Shown piece by piece: positions 6,831 through 11,265 of a stretch of 11,265 nt of DNA; position 1 is the stretch's first letter; every line of letters starts with the position of its first letter. The notes beneath the pieces are model-generated. The model had not been told where the DNA came from. It ran no database searches and saw nothing but the letters and a program-made list of their open reading frames with translations. Origin of the DNA: JBFHER01 sp041584055 (GTDB lineage Bacteria > Bacteroidota > Bacteroidia > Bacteroidales > UBA5342); NCBI GenBank assembly GCA_041584055.1, contig JBFHER010000116.1, positions 1 to 11,265 of the forward strand. Reading direction: 5' to 3'. The position numbers were made by a program, and so were the translations under genes.

Positions 6831-9683
6831 CTATTCAAGCAAACCGGAACAGGTACAAATTAAATTCCTATCACCGTATGCATCGTCCACCCGCGCAACC
6901 GGCAGCCAGAATTTATTGTCCCGCAACCAATCCAGCGGATAGGCTGCTTTCTCGCGGCCATAATCATGATTCCAGTTGTCTGACACAATTTCCTGATCTG
7001 TATGAGGCGCATTTTTTAATACATTGTCTGTTGCATCAGCCTCTCCGTATTCGATCTCTTTTATCTCGTTGTAAATTGATAGCATGGCATCTACAAATCT
7101 ATCAAGCTCCTGCAAACTTTCACTTTCTGTTGGTTCAACCATCAAAGTTCCATGCACAGGAAAAGAAAGGGTTGGTGCATGGAAACCGTAGTCCATCAAG
7201 CGCTTGGCAATATCCAGTTCTGTAATTCCGGCTTCTTTAAAATGACGGCATTCAAGAATCATTTCATGCGCAACACGGCCTTTTTCTCCAACATAAAGAA
7301 TGCCGTAGGTGCTTTTCAATTTTTCAGCAATGTAATTGGCATTTAAAATGGCCATCTCGCTTGAGGATCTTAAGCCATCTCGGCCCAGCATTTTAATGTA
7401 CCCATAGGTGATTGGTAAAACACTTGCACTTCCATAGGGAGCTGCCGCAACCGGTTTACCTTTTCGATCGTTGTTTAGAACGGTGTGACCTGGGAGGAAT
7501 TTCACAAGGTGCCGGGCCACTGCGATGGGGCCAACACCAGGGCCGCCACCTCCATGAGGTATGGCAAAGGTTTTATGTAAATTCAGATGGCATACATCAG
7601 CACCTATCAATCCCGGGTTCGTAATTCCAACCTGAGCATTCATGTTGGCGCCATCCATATAAACCTGTCCTCCCGCTTGATGCACCAGTTCGCACATTTC
7701 TATCACCCCGGCTTCATAAACGCCATGCGTGGATGGGTAGGTGATCATCATCGCCGCTAATTTATCCCCCTGTTCTTCTATCTTAACCTTTAAATCATCG
7801 ATGCTGATGTTGCCTCTTTCATCACACTTCACCACCACCACCTTCATGCCAGCCATCACTGCACTTGCCGGGTTTGTGCCATGTGCAGAAGCCGGAATAA
7901 TCACAGTGTCACGCTGTTCCTCTCCTTTGCTGATAAGGTATTCGCGGATAACCAATAATCCGGCAAGCTCTCCTGCGGCACCGGAATTAGGTTGCAGGCT
8001 CACATCAGCCAAACCGGTAATCTCAGCCAGATCCCGCCGCAGCTCCTTAAACATTTCATGATAGCCAGCAGCCTGATCCACAGGCACAAAGGGATGTATT
8101 CCCGTAAACTCGATCCAACTCAAAGGAAGCATTTCAGTTGCAGCATTCAACTTCATTGTACACGACCCCAAAGAAATCATGGAGTGCGTTAAAGAAATAT
8201 CTTTCCTTTCAAGGCGTTTGATATAGCGTACCAGTTCTGTTTCAGAACGGTAATTGTAAAAAACCGGATCTTGCAGGAAGTCTGATGTACGTAAAAACTT
8301 CGCCCCAATGGATAAATTTTCTGGAACATCAGAGATCAGCGGAACTGGCATGTTATTGGCTTTAGCAAACACTTCCAGAATCCAGTTCACATCGTCAATA
8401 TTTGTTGTTTCATCAATACTGATGCCCACTTCCCCCGTTTCAAAGTAACGGAAGTTCATCTCCAGCTCCAGTGAATACCGTTTGATATCAGACAAGCGGA
8501 CCTTGTCGGGGATGGCTATGCGTAAAGTATCAAAATAATTATCGTTGATTGGTTCGTAACCCAACTTTTCAATCTCTTCTGACAGCATGGTGGCAATGCT
8601 ATGTATCCGTTTTGCAATGCGTTCTATGCCGCCCTTCCCGTGATAAACAGCATAAAAACTGGCCATGTTTGCTAGCAAGGCCTGTGCTGTGCAAATATTT
8701 GATGTTGCTTTTTCGCGTTTAATATGTTGTTCCCGTGTTTGCAAGGCCATGCGAAGTGCCTTGTTCCCATGACGGTCTTTTGTTACACCGATGATTCGAC
8801 CCGGCATATTGCGTTTATCTTTTTCACGTGCTGCAAAAAAAGCTGCCGCAGGACCACCATATCCCATCGGCACGCCAAAGCGTTGCGACGATCCAAAAAC
8901 AATGTCGGCACCCCATTCTCCCGGAGGTGTAAGGATGGCAAGACTTAAAATGTCTGTTGCAACCGAAACCTTGCATCCGTTTTCATGAGCCATGTCAACA
9001 AAACCTTTATAATCAATTACACGACCATTGGAATTCGGGTATTGTAAAATTGCCCCAAATGCAGTCTCAATGGTGTCCACGTTTCTAAAATCACCCACCA
9101 CCAGCGATATACCCAGGGGCTTTGAGCGTGTCTTCAAGACATCCAGGGTTTGAGGCCATATTTTTTCATCAACAAAAAGTACATTTCTGCCCGCTTTCAC
9201 CTGTTCCCTCGGACGTGAATTATACATCATGATCATCGCTTCTGCCGCTGCTGTAGCCTCATCCAGCAAACTGGCATTGGCAATTTCCATGGCAGTCATG
9301 TCGCAAACAACGGTTTGATAATTCAACAACGCCTCCAAACGTCCCTGCGAAATTTCAGCCTGATATGGTGTGTATGATGTGTACCATGCCGGATTCTCCA
9401 ATACATTTCGAAGAATCACAGCAGGCGTGATTGTATCATAATACCCCATCCCGATGTAGGTATTAAATACCTTGTTTTTGGCAGCCAGATTTAAAATCTT
9501 TCTAAAATACTGACGCTCAGTAAGGCCATACGGTAAATTCAACGGCTGTTTCAGACGAATATTTGCCGGAACGGTTTGAGCAATTAACTCATCAAGGGAT
9601 GAAACATGAAGTGTTTCCAACATTGATTTTAACTCTTTTGAACGTGGTCCAATATGACGGGAGACAAAGCGATCGGTATGCAT
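6831..9683 (-). CDS. gcvP: Glycine dehydrogenase (aminomethyl-transferring), glycine cleavage system P-protein
   Basis: The 950-residue product is the long, single-chain P-protein. It decarboxylates glycine with pyridoxal phosphate and passes the aminomethyl group to lipoyl H-protein in the cytoplasm, feeding one-carbon units to tetrahydrofolate. The N-terminal half starts F-V-S-R-H-I-G-P and includes the Y-T-P-Y-Q-A-E-I-S-Q-G segment at about 104-114. The catalytic C-terminal half has G-S-C-T-M-K-L-N at 506-513 and the PLP lysine K704 in N-L-H-K-T-F-A-I-P-H-G-G-G-G-P-G. The C-terminus has the usual Y-P-L-D-W-L-R and Y-G-D-R-N-L-I-C-T-C. The start is ATG 9683 (M-H-T-D-R-F-V-S-R-H-I-G); an in-frame TTG eight codons upstream is not needed. 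One oddity is Ala279 in G-Y-G-G-P-A-A-A-F-F, where I recall His in most homologues (G-P-H-A-A). gcvT and gcvH are not in the window. Confidence 0.98.
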   Translation of the reverse strand: MHTDRFVSRHIGPRSKELKSMLETLHVSSLDELIAQTVPANIRLKQPLNLPYGLTERQYFRKILNLAAKNKVFNTYIGMGYYDTITPAVILRNVLENPAWYTSYTPYQAEISQGRLEALLNYQTVVCDMTAMEIANASLLDEATAAAEAMIMMYNSRPREQVKAGRNVLFVDEKIWPQTLDVLKTRSKPLGISLVVGDFRNVDTIETAFGAILQYPNSNGRVIDYKGFVDMAHENGCKVSVATDILSLAILTPPGEWGADIVFGSSQRFGVPMGYGGPAAAFFAAREKDKRNMPGRIIGVTKDRHGNKALRMALQTREQHIKREKATSNICTAQALLANMASFYAVYHGKGGIERIAKRIHSIATMLSEEIEKLGYEPINDNYFDTLRIAIPDKVRLSDIKRYSLELEMNFRYFETGEVGISIDETTNIDDVNWILEVFAKANNMPVPLISDVPENLSIGAKFLRTSDFLQDPVFYNYRSETELVRYIKRLERKDISLTHSMISLGSCTMKLNAATEMLPLSWIEFTGIHPFVPVDQAAGYHEMFKELRRDLAEITGLADVSLQPNSGAAGELAGLLVIREYLISKGEEQRDTVIIPASAHGTNPASAVMAGMKVVVVKCDERGNISIDDLKVKIEEQGDKLAAMMITYPSTHGVYEAGVIEMCELVHQAGGQVYMDGANMNAQVGITNPGLIGADVCHLNLHKTFAIPHGGGGPGVGPIAVARHLVKFLPGHTVLNNDRKGKPVAAAPYGSASVLPITYGYIKMLGRDGLRSSSEMAILNANYIAEKLKSTYGILYVGEKGRVAHEMILECRHFKEAGITELDIAKRLMDYGFHAPTLSFPVHGTLMVEPTESESLQELDRFVDAMLSIYNEIKEIEYGEADATDNVLKNAPHTDQEIVSDNWNHDYGREKAAYPLDWLRDNKFWLPVARVDDAYGDRNLICTCSGLLE

Positions 9684-10035
9684 ATAAGTTAGTCGTTTGA
9701 AAATCAATTAAATATAAAAATTCTCTTTTCAGGACGAAGATAGACAATTTTAGTCCAATAATTCAGATGATTTTTGTCACGGTCTTAAACAAAATATCGA
9801 CATCCAAAACTGCTTATAAAACATGTGTTTACATGACGAAAAACCAATAAGGAACTACCTCGGAGAAACTTTAAAATATGCATTTTGGTTTCCACACATC
9901 AAGCATACAAACAACAAAAAACACAACAATTCACTCATGTTCGTTTTTAAATACTTAAAGTGCAAAAGCATTTTCTTTTTCCTTACAAGACTTCAATACC
10001 GATGGGTTCCGTCCTCATTAAGCACACTTTCCCTG
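9684..10035. other. 352-bp gap between gcvP and the membrane-protein gene
   Basis: This AT-rich stretch holds the upstream region of gcvP and the downstream region of the leftward membrane-protein gene. No gene is convincing: a 76-codon plus-strand ORF (9823-10053) runs into the membrane-protein gene and looks random. For gcvP the best -7 candidates on the minus strand are TATCTTCG (9735-9742) and, closer in, TATATTTA, each one base off consensus and without a good -33 element, so I do not choose one. Two small hairpins occur, CATGT/ACATG at 9822-9835 and a better one at 9957-9974, listed separately. Confidence 0.5.
9957..9980. terminator. Terminator-like hairpin in the gcvP upstream gap
   Basis: AAAGTGC at 9957-9963 pairs with GCATTTT at 9968-9974 (seven pairs, one G-T wobble) around an AAAA loop. 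A run of five T follows on the plus strand at 9976-9980. Rightward it has the form of an intrinsic terminator but no gene lies upstream of it. Leftward it lies 62 bp beyond the stop of the membrane-protein gene and could end that transcript, although its tail on that strand is not a clean T run. Confidence 0.3.
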
Positions 10036-10497
10036 CTAGATCATCGGACCTGACATTCCCGAGATACTACCTACAATCATGGCAATTATCATAAAAAAAT
10101 AGAGTACCAGTAACGCGATGGTCATCACACCAAAGATTGTAAGAAATTGTTTCATTTTCTTGAACGACTGTTCAATCATATCATCGTCATTGTCCTTAAG
10201 GGCTTGCTTCGCTTTTGAAGCAAAACCAAGCATCAATGTGGAGGTCCAGATGTAAAGTGCGGCGATAGGCAGATAAATAACGCCAAGCCAGGCAAAATTA
10301 AAGGGCATTTGAGCAACTGCCGGATTAAACCTGCTTATCAAACCACCACTTACCAACACAAACATGGCCATTAAAAGCAGCAAGGCCGCAGCAATGTACC
10401 CCAGCACGGCAAAAAAGGTGGTCCAACTGGCGGATTTGTATAAATAGCCCGCTGCACTTTCGTTGATGCTAACAACATAACTTTTAGATGTTTCCAT
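10036..10497 (-). CDS. Small integral membrane protein, DUF5362 type
   Basis: The 153-residue product has three long hydrophobic segments at about 25-54, 68-93 and 117-145, the first long enough that it may break into two. A charged cytoplasm-type loop lies between the second and third (S-K-A-K-Q-A-L-K-D-N-D-D-D-M-I-E-Q-S-F-K-K-M-K-Q-F, about 94-118). The loop pattern, with a short amphipathic helix before a transmembrane segment, is what I know from DUF5362 proteins, small Bacteroidota inner-membrane proteins with no known function. The ATG at 10497 is the only sensible start, and a promoter with correct spacing lies 31 bases upstream. It is a single-gene unit between gcvP and sufB, both unrelated in function as far as can be seen. 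Confidence 0.8.
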   Translation of the reverse strand: METSKSYVVSINESAAGYLYKSASWTTFFAVLGYIAAALLLLMAMFVLVSGGLISRFNPAVAQMPFNFAWLGVIYLPIAALYIWTSTLMLGFASKAKQALKDNDDDMIEQSFKKMKQFLTIFGVMTIALLVLYFFMIIAMIVGSISGMSGPMI

Positions 10498-10528
10498 AGA
10501 TTTATAGATTTTTATTAAAACGTGTTGT

Positions 10529-10560
10529 CTAAATTAAATGTTTTGGTGAAGGTTTACAAA
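10529..10560 (-). promoter_or_regulatory. Promoter of the DUF5362-type gene
   Basis: On the minus strand TTTG (10557-10560), a spacer of exactly 20 bases and TAATTTAG (10529-10536, one base off TAnnTTTG) form a well-spaced Bacteroidetes promoter. The -7 box ends 31 bases before the ATG at 10497. Confidence 0.5.
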
Positions 10561-10748
10561 TCACTTCAGGTTTTTGTTCTTTGGGATCTTTTCATGAGAG
10601 GACTAACAAGGATTGCGAAACGGGCCAAACTGTAAATCTCTAATCATCAAATTCACGAATACGGTCAATTTTTTCTTCATTACGCTACAAAACAAGGTGT
10701 TTTCTGATCATTTTGTTAATCATTTGTAATTTGACAAGCAAATCATCT

Positions 10749-10775
10749 TTTGAGCCCAATAAATTACTAACTTTG
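10749..10775 (+). promoter_or_regulatory. Candidate promoter of sufB with a long leader
   Basis: TAACTTTG at 10768-10775 fully matches TAnnTTTG. TTTG at 10749-10752 is the best -33 partner, but the 15-base spacer is short. If real, the transcript has a leader of roughly 125 bases before the sufB ATG at 10906. Confidence 0.4.
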
Positions 10776-10869
10776 TGGCTCGATTTCATGTGAGGGAACT
10801 TATTGATAAAAATCAGGAAAATCTCACTGAACAACAACAGCAAAACTGTGTTTAGAAAGAACATGTAAA

Positions 10870-10889
10870 TTAAGGCGTCATTGCCTTAA
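10870..10889. promoter_or_regulatory. Perfect 7-bp inverted repeat just before sufB
   Basis: TTAAGGC (10870-10876) and GCCTTAA (10883-10889) are perfect inverted copies around a six-base spacer, ending 16 bases before the sufB start codon. It is not followed by a T run, so it is not an ordinary intrinsic terminator. It could be a protein-binding dyad or an mRNA hairpin near the translation start. Its role is unknown. Confidence 0.45.
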
Positions 10890-10905
10890 CGAAAACTATT
10901 AAACA

Positions 10906-11265
10906 ATGGCAGAAGATCAAGATAAAATGTTGAATGACCTCACGAACAAAGACTACGAGTATGGCTTTGTAAGTGACTTCGAAGCAGAGGATATTGGGAA
11001 AGGACTAAGCGAAGATGTGGTGCGTTTAATCTCTTCTAAAAAAAATGAGCCGGAATGGATGCTTGAATTTCGTTTGAGTGCATATCGCAAGTGGTGTACG
11101 ATGGAGATGCCAAAATGGGCGCACCTCAAGATCCCAAAGATCGATTATCAGGACATCATTTACTATTCAGCACCAAAACAAAAAGCAAAGTTGAACAGTC
11201 TTGACGAGGTTGATCCGGACTTACTGGCAACATTCAATAAATTAGGCATCCCGCTTGAAGAGCAG
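10906..11265 (+). CDS. sufB: Fe-S cluster assembly protein SufB, N-terminal 120 residues (cut by window end)
   Basis: The frame is open from ATG 10906 to the last base. The 120 visible residues match the start of SufB: Y-E-Y-G-F at 17-21, then E-D-I-G-K-G-L-S-E-D-V-V-R-L-I-S-S-K-K-N-E-P-E-W-M-L-E-F-R-L at about 29-58, then W-C-T-M-E-M-P-K-W-A-H-L at 64-75 and I-D-Y-Q-D-I-I-Y-Y-S-A-P-K at 80-92. SufB forms the SufBC2D scaffold on which Fe-S clusters are built in the cytoplasm. The catalytic and cluster-binding part lies beyond the window, and sufC and sufD probably follow there. The ATG is preceded by 'aaaca', the same A-rich leader type seen elsewhere in the window. Confidence 0.95.
   Translation, partial: MAEDQDKMLNDLTNKDYEYGFVSDFEAEDIGKGLSEDVVRLISSKKNEPEWMLEFRLSAYRKWCTMEMPKWAHLKIPKIDYQDIIYYSAPKQKAKLNSLDEVDPDLLATFNKLGIPLEEQ

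Larger units (their letters stand above)
10498..10905. other. 408-bp divergent gap between the membrane-protein gene and sufB
   Basis: The gap holds promoters pointing both ways and a hairpin ahead of sufB, all listed separately. No ORF of notable length, no tRNA and no recognised riboswitch were found in it. The part between about 10565 and 10740 shows nothing I can interpret. Confidence 0.6.

Noticed and set aside
7741..8061. Plus-strand ORF of 106 codons inside gcvP
   Set aside because: It lies antisense to a strongly conserved part of gcvP and its composition (S, T, P rich) is that of a reading-frame shadow.
9684..9707. TTG-started eight-codon extension of GcvP
   Set aside because: P-proteins start close to the F-V-x-R-H-I-G motif, which the ATG at 9683 already provides.
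9823..10053. Plus-strand ORF of 76 codons upstream of gcvP
   Set aside because: The product is rich in N, K, F and H as expected of random AT-rich DNA, has no recognisable domain, and runs into the 3' end of the membrane-protein gene.

Overview
The window looks like chromosomal DNA of a Bacteroidota (Bacteroidetes) bacterium, most likely of the Cytophagales type. The evidence is a TonB-dependent receptor with an N-terminal carboxypeptidase-like domain, a head-GIN (DUF2807) lipoprotein, a DUF5362-type membrane protein, several upstream boxes fitting the Bacteroidetes promoter consensus (TTTG ... TAnnTTTG), and start codons preceded by A-rich sequence such as 'aacaATG' instead of a Shine-Dalgarno. 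No mobile element, CRISPR array, rRNA or tRNA was recognised. Most genes are housekeeping.

Layout, left to right. (1) 1-1038 (+): the 3' part of a MutS-related ATPase gene, cut by the window edge, converging on (2) an exodeoxyribonuclease III / AP endonuclease gene (1059-1823, -). (3) 1831-2031 (-): a doubtful 66-residue ORF that fits closely between its neighbours. (4) 2040-2711 (-): a MarR-family regulator with an N-terminal extension. (5) A 95-bp divergent intergenic region carrying a 36-bp near-perfect palindrome flanked by two TAnnTTTG boxes. (6) 2807-3559 and 3566-5938 (+): a lipoprotein resembling DUF2271 proteins and a TonB-dependent receptor, six bases apart, surely one operon. (7) 5966-6733 (-): a GIN-domain lipoprotein built from eight [DN]GSG repeats. 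(8) 6831-9683 (-): gcvP, the full-length glycine decarboxylase P-protein. (9) A 352-bp gap with no convincing gene. (10) 10036-10497 (-): a small membrane protein of DUF5362 type. (11) A 408-bp gap with outward promoters for the membrane protein and for (12) sufB (10906 to window end, +), the Fe-S cluster scaffold gene, cut by the window edge.

The most interesting part is 2040-5938: a MarR regulator divergent from a lipoprotein / TonB-receptor pair, with a large palindrome between them. I infer a regulated outer-membrane uptake or surface redox locus in which the MarR protein binds the palindrome and controls both directions. The lipoprotein carries a D-A-Y-S-S-A-T sequence that resembles the flavinylation motif of FMN-binding domains, but this is only a resemblance. 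The ligand cannot be told from sequence alone.
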